DNA from: Chlorobiaceae bacterium
Lineage (GTDB): Bacteria > Bacteroidota > Chlorobiia > Chlorobiales > Chlorobiaceae
DNA length: 64,000 bases
Direction of reading: 5' to 3'
Assembly: GCA_013335115.1 (NCBI GenBank)
Contig: JAAXWQ010000002.1
Span: forward strand, 248,001 to 312,000
Position numbers and translations under genes: made by a program. The notes beneath the pieces are model-generated. The model saw only the letters and a program-made list of their open reading frames with translations, made no database searches and was not told the origin of the DNA. Position 1 is the first letter of the stretch. Every line of letters starts with the position of its first letter. Shown here one piece after another: positions 48,338-59,208 of this stretch.

Positions 48338-49486
48338 TCACGCGATGAGCTGTTCGGCCATCCGCCGGGCCCAGCGGTCGGCCTCGAGGTACTCGTCGAG
48401 TTCGACCGGTTCCCAGGCTTCGTGTGCCTGCATGGTCATATCGACCAGTTCCGGGATGCCCGTGAAGCTGATCCTGCCGTCGAGGAATGCCGCGACAGCA
48501 ATTTCGTTGGCGGCGTTCAGGACCGCCGGAAAGGTTTTTGCTGCCCGAAGCGCATCGTAGGCGAGGCGCAGGCTGGGGAACCTTTCGGTGTCGGGCTCCT
48601 GGAAGGTGAGGTTCCCGGTTTTGGTGAGGTCGAGGCGCTCGATGCCGCTCTGGCATCGTTCGGGCCAGGCCATGGCATAGGCGATCGGGGCGCGCATGTC
48701 GGGCACGCCGAGCTGGGCCATCACGCAGCCGTCGATGTATTCGACCATCGAGTGGATGATGCTCTGGGGGTGGACCACCACGCCGATCCTGTCGGCAGGC
48801 ATGTTGAACAGCCAGTGCGCCTCGATCACTTCGAGCCCTTTGTTCATCAGGGTGGCCGAGTCGATGGTAATCTTCGCCCCCATGTTCCATTTCGGGTGCT
48901 TGAGGGCCTGGGTGGGGGTGACCTTGAGGATCTCCTCAGCGGGCGTGTTCAGGAACGGGCCGCCGGAGGCCGTAAGGATGACGCGCAGGACATCCTCGTG
49001 GCGGTGGCCGACGAGCGACTGGTAGATGGCCGAGTGCTCGCTGTCGACCGGGATGATCTCGACGCCGTGCTTGCGGGCGAGGTCCGAGACGAGGCGGCCG
49101 GCGACCACCATGGTCTCCTTGTTGGCCAGACCGATATGCTTGCCTGCCTTGATCGCGGTGACGGTGGGTACGAGTCCGGCCGCGCCGACGATGGCCGAAA
49201 TCACCAGCTCCGCCTCTTCCGACGCGGCGACCGCACAGGCCCCTTGCGTGCCGTGGAGGATCTCCGGGCATTCGCCCCCGAGGGCAGCCTTCAGCGAGTC
49301 GACCGACGATGCGTCCCTGACCGAGACCACCCCGGGCCGGAACTCCCTGACCTGGTCGGCGAGGAGCGCGATGTTGTTTCCGGCGGCAAGGCCGGAGACC
49401 TTGAAGCGTTCCGGGTGCTGCCTGACGACGTCGAGGGTGCTGACGCCGATCGAGCCGGTGCTGCCGAGGATGGAGATGGATTTCAT
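48338..49486 (-). CDS. dxr: 1-deoxy-D-xylulose-5-phosphate reductoisomerase
   Basis: Second enzyme of the MEP isoprenoid pathway; supplies precursors for bacteriochlorophyll tails, carotenoids and quinones. 382 residues: [18 protein letters not shown] (NADPH motif), [15 protein letters not shown], the metal site [52 protein letters not shown], and [18 protein letters not shown]. Full length. First gene of a likely dxr-rseP-prfA run on the minus strand. Confidence 0.96.
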   Translation of the reverse strand: MKSISILGSTGSIGVSTLDVVRQHPERFKVSGLAAGNNIALLADQVREFRPGVVSVRDASSVDSLKAALGGECPEILHGTQGACAVAASEEAELVISAIVGAAGLVPTVTAIKAGKHIGLANKETMVVAGRLVSDLARKHGVEIIPVDSEHSAIYQSLVGHRHEDVLRVILTASGGPFLNTPAEEILKVTPTQALKHPKWNMGAKITIDSATLMNKGLEVIEAHWLFNMPADRIGVVVHPQSIIHSMVEYIDGCVMAQLGVPDMRAPIAYAMAWPERCQSGIERLDLTKTGNLTFQEPDTERFPSLRLAYDALRAAKTFPAVLNAANEIAVAAFLDGRISFTGIPELVDMTMQAHEAWEPVELDEYLEADRWARRMAEQLIA

Positions 49487-49636
49487 GCTGGTTGGGACGT
49501 GGTTGCCGGTTTGTATCGGGCTGAATTTATGCTTTTTACGGACGGCTTACAAGCTGGCGCCCCCACGGTGCGCATGAAAATGGGGCGCGCCGTTTGTTAT
49601 CTCTCGAAAATGTGTTATACTGATGCCCTTTTAGAT

Positions 49637-49710
49637 GGGTCTCTAGCTCAGCTGGTTAGAGCGACTGGTTTACACCCAGTAGGTCGGGGGTTCGAATCCC
49701 TCGGGACCCA
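49637..49710 (+). tRNA. tRNA-Val (anticodon TAC)
   Basis: Acceptor GGGTCTC/GGGACCC with discriminator A, D arm GCTC/GAGC, anticodon stem ACTGG/CCAGT with loop TTTACAC (anticodon TAC, GTA and GTG codons), T arm GGGGGTTCGAATCCC. CCA is not encoded. Confidence 0.95.
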
Positions 49711-49719
49711 CGCTTATCT

Positions 49720-49733
49720 CCCCCCCCCCCCCC
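49720..49733 (+). repeat. Run of 14 C residues after tRNA-Val
   Basis: Uninterrupted C14, nine bases after the tRNA end. No reading frame crosses it. Length could be misread by sequencing. The rest of 49711-49831 shows no gene, only ATCG-rich short repeats. Confidence 0.85.
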
Positions 49734-49831
49734 ATATTTCCTTTCCAAATCGACATTGAATTTGATCGCTCACGGCCGATAACGGCCACGATGCCGATTT
49801 CGATGACGATGAAAAAAGAGAACTTGATTTG

Positions 49832-50107
49832 CTAAGAGAGGATCCGGAACCCTCCAGACTCTTGCCCTACGGCTATTTCCCGGACGGTGACCGACGTCAC
49901 CTTCGACCTCGACGGGCCGACCCGTGCCATCTTCACCAGCTCCCCGACCATCCCCGGGGGACCCTGGGCTTCCATCTCCACCGTGCCGTCCGGCAGGTTG
50001 CGCGTCCATCCCGAAAGGTTTCGGAGCGAGGCTTCGCGCACGATGAACATGCGGAAGCCTACCCCCTGGACCAGCCCCTTGACCCTGGCGTTGATCCGCT
50101 TTTCCAT
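49832..50107 (-). CDS. acyP: Acylphosphatase
   Basis: 91 residues: RINARVKGLVQGVGFRMFIVREASLRNLSGWTRNLPDGTVEMEAQGPPGMVGELVKMARVGP. The catalytic Arg is in GVGFR and the Asn in GWTRNLPDG, as in the family. Hydrolyses acyl phosphates in the cytoplasm. The ATG at 50107 lies 4 bp after the ftsH stop, so it is expressed with ftsH. The longer open frame to 50224 is inside ftsH and was rejected. Confidence 0.93.
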   Translation of the reverse strand: MEKRINARVKGLVQGVGFRMFIVREASLRNLSGWTRNLPDGTVEMEAQGPPGMVGELVKMARVGPSRSKVTSVTVREIAVGQESGGFRILS

Positions 50108-50111
50108 TCCC

Positions 50112-52232
<2,121 letters not shown>

Positions 52233-52533
52233 CAAAAACGCTCGTGATTGAATAATTCACCATTGTGGACCATCGATGTGGACTCCGGCCTTCCGGCCCC
52301 CGCACGTGAATCCGGTTCATGGGGTGCAAATATGCATTGATTCGGGTCGTTATACAATATAGATAACCCAATCGAAAAATGTATTCTCAGGCTTAATAGT
52401 TTCAATCTCCCCTTATCCCCGAAGCCATTCACTCCCGGCGGGCGCAGCGCCGACGAATTTGTCGGGTAGTGTCAAGCCGTGGATGTTATATTTGACATTC
52501 CAGGACAGAAGAAAACATTTGCCGATATTTTTC
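52233..52533. other. Divergent promoter region of ftsH and pyrF
   Basis: 301 bp without a convincing gene. AT-rich stretches near 52340-52390 and 52480-52530 fit promoters for the two divergent genes. No distinct operator or RNA motif recognised. Confidence 0.4.
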
Positions 52534-53358
52534 ATGAGTTCAGCAAGGAACAAGACAAACGACCGGATCGCCGCACTGAAATCGATGCTTTGCGTGGGGC
52601 TCGACAGTGATCCGTCCAAAATTCCGACGCTCTTCAGGTCTATGGACCGGCCGGTGCTCGAATTCAACCGTGCGGTCATCAGGGCCACCCGGGATCACGC
52701 CGCAGCCTACAAGGTGAACACCGCATTCTACGAATCGCGTGGCATGTCCGGTATGCGGGACCTCGGCGACACGCTCGAGTCGCTGCCGCCGGAGTGCCTC
52801 AGCATCGCCGACGCCAAACGCGCCGACATCGGCAACACCAGCCGCCAGTACGCGAAAGCCTTTTTCGAGTCGTGGCCGTTCGATTCAATTACGGTGGCGC
52901 CGTACATGGGGTTCGACTCGCTCGAGCCCTTTTTCGAGTATGACGACAAACTGGTCTTCGTCTTGTGCCTGACCTCGAATCCCGGATCAAAGGATTTCGA
53001 GGAGCAGCTCCTGAAGGACGGCCGTCCGCTCTACCGTACCGTGCTCGACCGCGTCCTCCAGTGGCAACGTAACGGGAACGCCGGCATCGTGGTCGGTGCG
53101 ACCAAGCCTGGGCTCCTGGAGGAGATCCGCCGTGATGCGCCCGACCTCTTTTTCCTGATCCCTGGCGTGGGGGCCCAGGGCGGATCGATGCACGACGCCG
53201 TGACGCAGGGCGCCGATGCCACTCGCCGCAGTGCCGTGGTCAATGTCAGCAGGGCGCTGATCTTCCCCGAAGGAGAGTTCAGGAGCGTCGGGGAGTTCGA
53301 GGCTGCCGTCGGCAGGGAAGCGCGGAACATGCATGATGGAATGAAAGGAATTTTGTAG
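52534..53358 (+). CDS. pyrF: Orotidine 5-phosphate decarboxylase (type 2)
   Basis: Last step of UMP synthesis. 274 residues, the longer type 2 form: MLCVGLDSDPSKIP near 18, AAYKVNTAFYESRG near 58, the catalytic ADAKRADIGNT with Asp93, Lys95 and Asp98, VAPYMGFDSLEPF, FFLIPGVGAQGG, and VVNVSRALIFP. The frame is open upstream to 52459, but the conserved part starts at ATG 52534. Transcribed alone; glmS follows after 109 bp. Confidence 0.94.
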   Translation: MSSARNKTNDRIAALKSMLCVGLDSDPSKIPTLFRSMDRPVLEFNRAVIRATRDHAAAYKVNTAFYESRGMSGMRDLGDTLESLPPECLSIADAKRADIGNTSRQYAKAFFESWPFDSITVAPYMGFDSLEPFFEYDDKLVFVLCLTSNPGSKDFEEQLLKDGRPLYRTVLDRVLQWQRNGNAGIVVGATKPGLLEEIRRDAPDLFFLIPGVGAQGGSMHDAVTQGADATRRSAVVNVSRALIFPEGEFRSVGEFEAAVGREARNMHDGMKGIL

Positions 53359-53467
53359 TATTTCGTATTATATCTTGACGTACATGAATGATAGGGTGCA
53401 GCTGCCGATGCTGATGGCGCGGAAGATGCATGGTTCAATGAAATAGTATCCATAAGGGATTGCCATT

Positions 53468-55306
53468 ATGTGTGGAATTGTCGGTTACATCGGCAAGCGT
53501 GAAGCGGCGCCGATTCTGCTCAACGGCCTGAAGCGGCTCGAGTATCGGGGTTACGATTCGGCCGGCATCGCCGTGGTCAATGGAGAGATGCAGGTGCTGA
53601 AGCGGAAAGGAAGTGTCAGCAACCTCGAGGAGTTCATGTCGGGCACCGTGATGATCGGCGCCACGGCAGGCATCGCCCATACTCGCTGGGCCACCCACGG
53701 CTCTCCGAGCGACCGGAACGCCCACCCGCACATGAACGTTTCAGGGGACATCGCCCTGATCCACAACGGCATCGTCGAAAACTATACCAGCCTGAAGAAG
53801 GACCTGATAGGGCAGGGATACGCGTTCACCAGCGAAACCGATTCCGAGGTGCTGGTACACCTGATCGACCGTATCTGGAAAGCAGATCCGTCGCTCGACC
53901 TCGAAGGTGCCGTGCGCCAGGCGCTCCGCCATGTCGAAGGCGCTTACGGCCTTTGCATCGTCTCATCGCGCGAGCCCGACAAGATCGTCGTGGCGCGCAA
54001 GGGAAGCCCGCTGGTGATCGGTATCGGCGAGGGTGAGTATTTCATCGCTTCCGATGCGGCCCCTATCGTTGAACACACCAACAAGGTGGTCTACCTCTCC
54101 GACGGCGAGATGGCGGTCGTCACCCGCAACAACTACACGGTCAAGACGATTGAGAACGTCGAGCAGGAGAAGCGGATCACGGAGCTCGATTTCAGCCTCG
54201 AAAAGATCGAAAAGGGCGGTTACGAGCACTTCATGCTCAAAGAGATCTTCGAGCAGCCGGAAGTGATGCGCGACGTGATGCGCGGCAGGGTCCGCCTCGA
54301 CGAAGGGCGGATACAGCTCGGCGGCATCGAGGACTACCTCGACCGGCTGAAGCAGGCAAAGCGCATCGTCATTTGCGCCTGCGGCACCAGCTGGCATGCC
54401 GGCCTGATCGGCGAGTACCTGATCGAGGAGTTCGCCCGCATACCGGTCGAGGTAGACTATGCCTCCGAGTTCAGGTACCGCAACCCCATCGTCACCTCCG
54501 ACGACGTGGTGATCGTCATCTCCCAGTCCGGAGAAACCGCTGATACACTGGCTGCACTGAGGCTCGCCAAGGAGAAGGGCGCCATGGTGATGGGTATCTG
54601 CAACGTGGTCGGGTCGACCATCGCCCGCGAGACCCTCTGCGGCATGTACACCCATGCCGGACCCGAGGTCGGCGTGGCCTCCACCAAGGCCTTCACGGCC
54701 CAGGTGATCGTGCTCTTCATGCTGGCCATGGCCCTGAGCAAGGGGCGCACCATCTCACACGACGAGATCCGCCTCTACCTGCGCGACCTGGCCGATGTGC
54801 CCGACAAGGTCGCGAGGATCCTCGAACAGAACGATGCCATCAAAGAGATCGCCGCCGAGTTCAAGGACGCGAAGAACGCGCTCTACCTCGGCAGGGGCTT
54901 CAACTTCCCCGTCGCGCTCGAAGGGGCGCTCAAGCTGAAGGAGATCTCCTACATCCACGCCGAAGGCTACCCGGCAGCCGAGATGAAGCACGGGCCGATC
55001 GCCCTCATCGACGAGGATATGCCGGTCTTCTTCATCGCCACCAGGGACAACACCTACACCAAGATCATCAGCAACATCGAGGAGGTCCGCAGCCGCAAAG
55101 GGCGCGTGATCGCCATCGCGAGCGAGGGGGACAGCGAGATCGGACGCCTCGCCGAGCATGTGATCTACATTCCCCAGGCCTCCGGGCCGGTGATGCCGCT
55201 CCTGACCGTCATCCCGATGCAGCTCCTCGCCTACCACATTGCCACGCTCCGCGGCTGCAACGTCGACCGTCCCCGAAACCTCGCCAAGTCGGTCACCGTG
55301 GAGTGA
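53468..55306 (+). CDS. glmS: Glucosamine-fructose-6-phosphate aminotransferase (isomerising)
   Basis: Makes glucosamine-6-phosphate from fructose-6-phosphate and glutamine, the entry to amino-sugar and cell-wall synthesis. 612 residues: N-terminal glutaminase with Cys2 (MCGIVGYIGKREAAPILLNGLKRLEYRGYDSAGIAVV) and HTRWATHGSPSDRNAHPH, then two SIS isomerase domains (CACGTSWHAGLIGEYLIEEFARIPVEVDYASEFRYR, SQSGETADTLAALRLAKEKG, YPAAEMKHGPIALIDEDMPV) and the C-terminal NVDRPRNLAKSVTVE. AAGGGA precedes the ATG. Confidence 0.97.
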   Translation: MCGIVGYIGKREAAPILLNGLKRLEYRGYDSAGIAVVNGEMQVLKRKGSVSNLEEFMSGTVMIGATAGIAHTRWATHGSPSDRNAHPHMNVSGDIALIHNGIVENYTSLKKDLIGQGYAFTSETDSEVLVHLIDRIWKADPSLDLEGAVRQALRHVEGAYGLCIVSSREPDKIVVARKGSPLVIGIGEGEYFIASDAAPIVEHTNKVVYLSDGEMAVVTRNNYTVKTIENVEQEKRITELDFSLEKIEKGGYEHFMLKEIFEQPEVMRDVMRGRVRLDEGRIQLGGIEDYLDRLKQAKRIVICACGTSWHAGLIGEYLIEEFARIPVEVDYASEFRYRNPIVTSDDVVIVISQSGETADTLAALRLAKEKGAMVMGICNVVGSTIARETLCGMYTHAGPEVGVASTKAFTAQVIVLFMLAMALSKGRTISHDEIRLYLRDLADVPDKVARILEQNDAIKEIAAEFKDAKNALYLGRGFNFPVALEGALKLKEISYIHAEGYPAAEMKHGPIALIDEDMPVFFIATRDNTYTKIISNIEEVRSRKGRVIAIASEGDSEIGRLAEHVIYIPQASGPVMPLLTVIPMQLLAYHIATLRGCNVDRPRNLAKSVTVE

Positions 55307-55353
55307 TTTCGTCAGGGGGTATCGGGGCGGTTTTGCCTCGTCTTTTCATGGGT

Positions 55354-55391
55354 ACGCTGATCTGAAGGTTCTTCTGACCTTCGATCAGCGT
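55354..55391 (+). terminator. Terminator hairpin after glmS
   Basis: 9-bp outer stem (55354-55362 with 55383-55391) and 6-bp inner stem (55364-55369 with 55377-55382) with one bulged T, followed by a CT-rich tract. Confidence 0.65.
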
Positions 55392-55552
55392 CTCCCCTCT
55401 TGCCCTTCTTCGTTCCTTTCCAGGCCCCGTCGCCTCCCCCTTTTGCTTTGCCCCAAGAGTTCGCCCCTTCGTCGTGCGGCGACGGACTACGCTCGCACTC
55501 ATGCAGCAGGCCCGGGATTACGCCGCTGAATCCATTTTTCTCCTTTTTATGC

Positions 55553-55582
55553 TTGAGACGTCTCAAAATGAGAATTATTCTC
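55553..55582. promoter_or_regulatory. Two adjacent palindromes, candidate enhancer site
   Basis: TTGAGACGTCTCAA (55553-55566) is a perfect 14-bp palindrome, and GAGAATTATTCTC (55570-55582) is a perfect 6-1-6 inverted repeat. Both lie about 93-122 bp upstream of the -12 element of the sigma-54-type promoter at 55660, a usual distance for bound activators. Confidence 0.6.
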
Positions 55583-55659
55583 GGTTTGAGCACCATTCGC
55601 GCGTGCTGGCAGGGTGTCTTTTACGCTTTTGCGTACCTCTTTTTCGTACTTAGATGGCT

Positions 55660-55677
55660 TTGGCACGCGTCTTGCAG
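55660..55677 (+). promoter_or_regulatory. Sigma-54 (-24/-12) promoter of the flp-tad operon
   Basis: TTGGCACGCGTCTTGCA matches the -24/-12 consensus TTGGCACG-N4-TTGCA at all fixed positions. GG is at 55662-55663 and GC at 55674-55675 with ten bases between. The predicted start is near 55687, giving a 150-nt leader to flp. Confidence 0.8.
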
Positions 55678-55839
55678 TAAATACTTCGAGGCGTAGTCCT
55701 GAGCTGCTCCATTCTCATGGATGATTCAGGAAAATGTCTTAACCGATCTGATTCCAGAGGCCTGAACGGCTTGCCCGGGAAGGCTTTTGGGAGAGGAAAT
55801 CATAGCTGATCATCATTCTAACCATCTGGAGAAAAAATC

Positions 55840-56130
55840 ATGAAAAAGATGCTTGATACCCTTGTTTCCTTTGCGGCATTTGGTTTTGGCGGCACGGCTA
55901 CGGACGACTCTGGTGCGTATGACGACTTGCTGTTACCAGCTCAGCCCGACAAGGTATTCTCCATCAAATCACAGAAAGGCGTCACCATGATCGAGTATGC
56001 CTTGATTGCCGGTTTGATTTCTGTTGTCGCGATTGGATTTCTTACTAGCGCAGGACAACATGTGACCAGTATTTTTACGGACATCAGTACTGCCCTGGGT
56101 ACTGCTGCGGGTACTGGTGGTGCAGACTGA
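55840..56130 (+). CDS. flp: Flp/Fap type IVb pilin with long leader
   Basis: Major subunit of the Tad pilus. 96 residues. The class signature is KG-VTMIEYALIAGLISVVAIGFLTSAG: cleavage after Gly47 gives a mature pilin of 49 residues with Glu at +5 and Tyr at +6, as required in Flp pilins. The leader is 47 residues, much longer than the 10-25 usual in Flp pilins. It contains an acidic stretch (TDDSGAYDD) and a hydrophobic N-terminus. The start is supported by GGAG eight bases before ATG 55840. It is the first gene after the sigma-54-type promoter. Confidence 0.88.
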   Translation: MKKMLDTLVSFAAFGFGGTATDDSGAYDDLLLPAQPDKVFSIKSQKGVTMIEYALIAGLISVVAIGFLTSAGQHVTSIFTDISTALGTAAGTGGAD

Positions 56131-56165
56131 ACGTAATTGCCAAGAACTCTTTTACACCCAAAGCA

Positions 56166-56975
56166 GTGAAACTACCACTCTTTGCTGCCATCGCACTCAC
56201 TCTGGGGGCGATGGCAGCATTCGCCGCCGCCCGCCTGGTGGGCGTCGCCCAAACAGGGCCCAGGGTCGTCATCGTTGAGCAGCCCATCGAAGCAGGAAAA
56301 GCCATTAGAGCAGATCAAATCAAGGCCATCGATTGGTCAGGCTCGACCGTACCGCACGAAGCATCCGCTCGCACCACCGACGTGGTCGGTCGAATTGCCA
56401 TCGTGTCCATGATCCCGGGTGAGCCGGTCCTGCCAGGCAAATTGGCCCCGAAAAACGCCACTGGCGGGTTATCATCGATCATCCCCGAGGGCAAACGCGC
56501 CATTACGGTTCGGGTGAACGAGGTGATTGCGGTTGCCGGATTTGCCCTGCCGGGGAGCTTTGTGGATGTGTTGGCCAGCGGCAAGGACGCCGACAACCAG
56601 CCGTTTTCGCGAACCGTGCTGTCGCGCGTCAAGGTATTGGCCGTGGCCCAGGAAACCACGGCAGACCAGGCCAAGCCAAAAGTGGTCAATGCCGTAACCC
56701 TCGAGCTGACGCCGCTCGAATCTGAAAAGCTCGACCTGGCCCGCAACATCGGGGTGCTTTCCCTGGTCTTGCGCAACGAGCTCGACACCAGCGAAATAAA
56801 CTCCGCAGGTGTCCGCCTGCCCGACATCGTCAATCCGCAGTCCACTCGTGCAGCCTCCGCTTCGCCGGCGGCACCGGCGGTGCCGGCTACGCATACGGTA
56901 AGGGCATCTTCGCGTCAAAGCCGTGGACCTGAAGAGATCCGTGGCACCAGTCGCCAAACCGTTGCCATCCCCTAA
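56166..56975 (+). CDS. cpaB: Flp pilus assembly protein CpaB (RcpC)
   Basis: 269 residues, probable GTG start at 56166. A membrane helix (LPLFAAIALTLGAMAAFAAARLVG) is followed by a SAF-like domain (VVIVEQPIEAGKAIRADQIKAIDWSGSTVPHEA) and the RcpC domain (ITVRVNEVIAVAGFALPGSFVDVLASG, then TLELTPLESEKLDLARNIGVLSLVLRNELD). CpaB helps the secretin assemble in the periplasm. The C-terminus is Pro/Ala rich. It follows flp by 35 bp; the prepilin peptidase gene often found between them is absent here. Confidence 0.88.
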   Translation: MKLPLFAAIALTLGAMAAFAAARLVGVAQTGPRVVIVEQPIEAGKAIRADQIKAIDWSGSTVPHEASARTTDVVGRIAIVSMIPGEPVLPGKLAPKNATGGLSSIIPEGKRAITVRVNEVIAVAGFALPGSFVDVLASGKDADNQPFSRTVLSRVKVLAVAQETTADQAKPKVVNAVTLELTPLESEKLDLARNIGVLSLVLRNELDTSEINSAGVRLPDIVNPQSTRAASASPAAPAVPATHTVRASSRQSRGPEEIRGTSRQTVAIP

Positions 56976-56986
56976 CCAACACGAAC

Positions 56987-58735
56987 ATGACTTTACCATG
57001 CTTCATGCGTTCGGCCTGCAGGATGAGTGCCCTGGTGGCGCTTGCCGGCACCGTGCCTGTGGCCGCCAAGGCCGCTCCTGAATCCTTGCCCACCAAGTCC
57101 TCTCCGGCTCCTGTGGTCGCCAAGGCGGCCCCTGAATCGATGCCTGCCAAGGCCTCCCTGGTGCTCGCGGGCCCCAAGGCTTCCCCGGTACCCGGGTCCG
57201 CCAGGGCCACAGTACCCACAGCCGGCAAGTCATCCCGGGTAGCGGTGGCCACCAGGTCCTTGCCGGTACCCGCGACCGCGAACGCCTCGCCGGTACGCCT
57301 GGCCTCCAGGAACCCGGTACCTGTTACCGCCAACTCCTCTCCGGTGCCCGTGGCCGCAATGGCCCCACCCACGGCCTACCTTGTGCCTGTGGGCGAATCC
57401 AGGGTCTATCGGCTCGAGCGCCCCGTTAAACGTGTTGCCGTGGGTAACCCCGAGGTGGCCGACTACCTTATGCTCAATGCCTCCGAGCTTTATCTGCTTG
57501 GCAAGAAACCTGGCACAACCAATCTTGTCGTCTGGGACCAACAGGGAAACTTCATCTCCACGCCGCTGCAGGTCAGCCGCAACATGAGCCCCGTAAAGGC
57601 CTTGTTGAAAGTCGTCTTGCCGAAAGAGAACGACGTTCGGATCTTTGCCTCGGGGCCGGCGGTGGTACTGGAGGGCTCCGTATCTGACGCCATGGCTGCT
57701 GAGACCGTCACGCGCCTGGTAAAAGCGTATCTGGGTGGCACGGTCCCGGGTGTCAACCCCGAATCAACCCTGGCGAACAGTGCCGCCGCCCCTGCCTATG
57801 CGACGCCAACCAGTTTGTCTGGCTTGGCCACTGGTGCCTCGGGCTCTGCGGCATCGGCCAGCACGCAGGGTGCGGCCAACAGTGCGGCTTCTGCCGGCAT
57901 ACCCGGCCTGGTCAACCTCCTCAAGGTCCGCGATCCGCAGCAGGTCCGGCTCGAAGTCCGCATTGCCGAAGTTTCCAGGTCCTACATCGAAAGCTTGGGC
58001 CTCGGCTGGCAGCAAGGCTTGGGCACTACCCAGGGCAGCCTCATGACCGGTTTTGTCAGCAACGCAACGCTCGACCTCCTGCTGCAGGCTAAGTACGACC
58101 CCATTACCAAGACCACTGTAGGCAACCGTCTCCTGGCGGACGCCGAGCGCAAGACCAGTTTGTTTAAAATCCTGGCTGAGCCCACCATTGTCGCCATGAG
58201 TGGCCAGGAAGGGTACTTCCTGGTTGGCGGTAAGATTTACACGCCTACCGTCACCTCCAACGGAGCAATCGACTACGTCGAGCGGACCTATGGCGTGGGT
58301 TTGCGATTTACGCCCACCGTGCTGGATGCCGGCCGTATTTCGCTGAGGGTTGCCCCTGAGGTTTCCGAGCCCCTCAAGGATGCCGTTTTTTCGGGAACGA
58401 CTACCGGCACGTTGCTGCCCGCCTTTAAAACCAGTTACGCTTCCACCACCGTCCAGATGAACGAAGGGGAAAACCTGGTGATTGGCGGCCTGTTGCGCGA
58501 CAATCTCAACGACGTCATCCGGGCAGTGCCTTTGCTGGGTGACATCCCCATCCTCGGCGCGCTGTTCCGGCATACCGAGATGAGTTCTGAAACAACCGAG
58601 CTCATGGTCATCATTCGCCCCGTCCTGGTCAAAGCCAGTGCCTCCGCACCGGAGCTTCCTACCGACAGGGTCGCATCGCCGACACGCAAAGAGCTGTTCA
58701 TCGACGGAAAGATTCACGGTTCACGGGTAAAATGA
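56987..58735 (+). CDS. cpaC: Tad pilus secretin (CpaC/RcpA)
   Basis: Outer-membrane channel of the Tad machine. 582 residues: signal peptide (to about residue 28), a low-complexity Pro/Ala/Val/Ser region near 28-124, the pilus N-terminal domain (YLVPVGESRVYRLERPVKRVAVGNPEVADYLMLNASELYLLGKKPGTTNLVVWD), a BON-like stretch, and the secretin core from about 310 (QVRLEVRIAEVSRSYIESLGLGWQ, FKILAEPTIVAMSGQEGYFLVGGKI, VGLRFTPTVLDAGRISLRVAPEVSE, ENLVIGGLLRDN...PLLGDIPILGALFR). The Pro/Ala-rich segment is an addition to the usual layout. Its stop overlaps tadE as ATGA. Confidence 0.92.
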   Translation: MTLPCFMRSACRMSALVALAGTVPVAAKAAPESLPTKSSPAPVVAKAAPESMPAKASLVLAGPKASPVPGSARATVPTAGKSSRVAVATRSLPVPATANASPVRLASRNPVPVTANSSPVPVAAMAPPTAYLVPVGESRVYRLERPVKRVAVGNPEVADYLMLNASELYLLGKKPGTTNLVVWDQQGNFISTPLQVSRNMSPVKALLKVVLPKENDVRIFASGPAVVLEGSVSDAMAAETVTRLVKAYLGGTVPGVNPESTLANSAAAPAYATPTSLSGLATGASGSAASASTQGAANSAASAGIPGLVNLLKVRDPQQVRLEVRIAEVSRSYIESLGLGWQQGLGTTQGSLMTGFVSNATLDLLLQAKYDPITKTTVGNRLLADAERKTSLFKILAEPTIVAMSGQEGYFLVGGKIYTPTVTSNGAIDYVERTYGVGLRFTPTVLDAGRISLRVAPEVSEPLKDAVFSGTTTGTLLPAFKTSYASTTVQMNEGENLVIGGLLRDNLNDVIRAVPLLGDIPILGALFRHTEMSSETTELMVIIRPVLVKASASAPELPTDRVASPTRKELFIDGKIHGSRVK

Positions 58736-59208
58736 CTCCAATGTGCACAGATATCGCCAGGTTTCAGGTCCCGGCAACGGAAGGCGCCCAATCCCAAAAG
58801 GGCAATGTGCTGATCGAATTTGCGCTTATCCTGCCCTTGTTCCTGCTTCTCCTTTTCGGGGTGGTTACGTTTTCCGTAGCCTTGTACGATAAAACCATGC
58901 TCACCATGGCCACCCGTGAGGGCGCTCGTGCCGGAGCCATGTACGTTGCCACCTCCGCTGCCGACATGACGGCCACCAACACCGCAGCAGCCACTGCCGC
59001 CAAAGGCAAAACCGAAGCGCTCCTTAATAATAATATCAAACTCATCTCCTTTGCGTCTGGAAGCGTTACGCCCACGGTCACGGCTAGCGTTGATACAGGC
59101 ACCAAGAACATCAATGTCAAAGCCAGCATCTCGTTCACTGGACTCTATGTTCTTCCTGATGCAATGCAGATCGCAGCTGAATCTACGATGAGGACCGAAT
59201 ACCAATGA
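58732..59208 (+). CDS. tadE: TadE-like minor pseudopilin
   Basis: 158 residues. An N-terminal leader of about 24 residues ends in QKGNVLIEFALILPLFLLLLFG; the Gly before N and the Glu at +5 match the prepilin-peptidase site of TadE/TadF pseudopilins. A single membrane helix follows, then a soluble periplasmic part (TMATREGARAGAMYVATS is the usual TadE continuation). Overlaps cpaC and the following tadG-like gene by 4 bp each, so the three are translationally coupled. Confidence 0.85.
   Translation: MTPMCTDIARFQVPATEGAQSQKGNVLIEFALILPLFLLLLFGVVTFSVALYDKTMLTMATREGARAGAMYVATSAADMTATNTAAATAAKGKTEALLNNNIKLISFASGSVTPTVTASVDTGTKNINVKASISFTGLYVLPDAMQIAAESTMRTEYQ

Larger units (their letters stand above)
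55307..55839. other. Intergenic region between glmS and the Tad locus
   Basis: 533 bp that hold the glmS terminator (55354-55391), a pyrimidine-rich stretch with no clear gene (55392-55545), two palindromes (55553-55582), a sigma-54-type promoter (55660-55677) and a leader of about 150 nt ending in a good ribosome binding site (GGAG) before flp. An open frame at 55400-55696 is not considered a gene. Confidence 0.6.

Noticed and set aside
55400-55696. Possible 98-codon gene upstream of flp
   Set aside because: Ends inside the sigma-54 promoter region, composition is Pro/Phe/Ser-rich without motif, and no ribosome binding site is seen.
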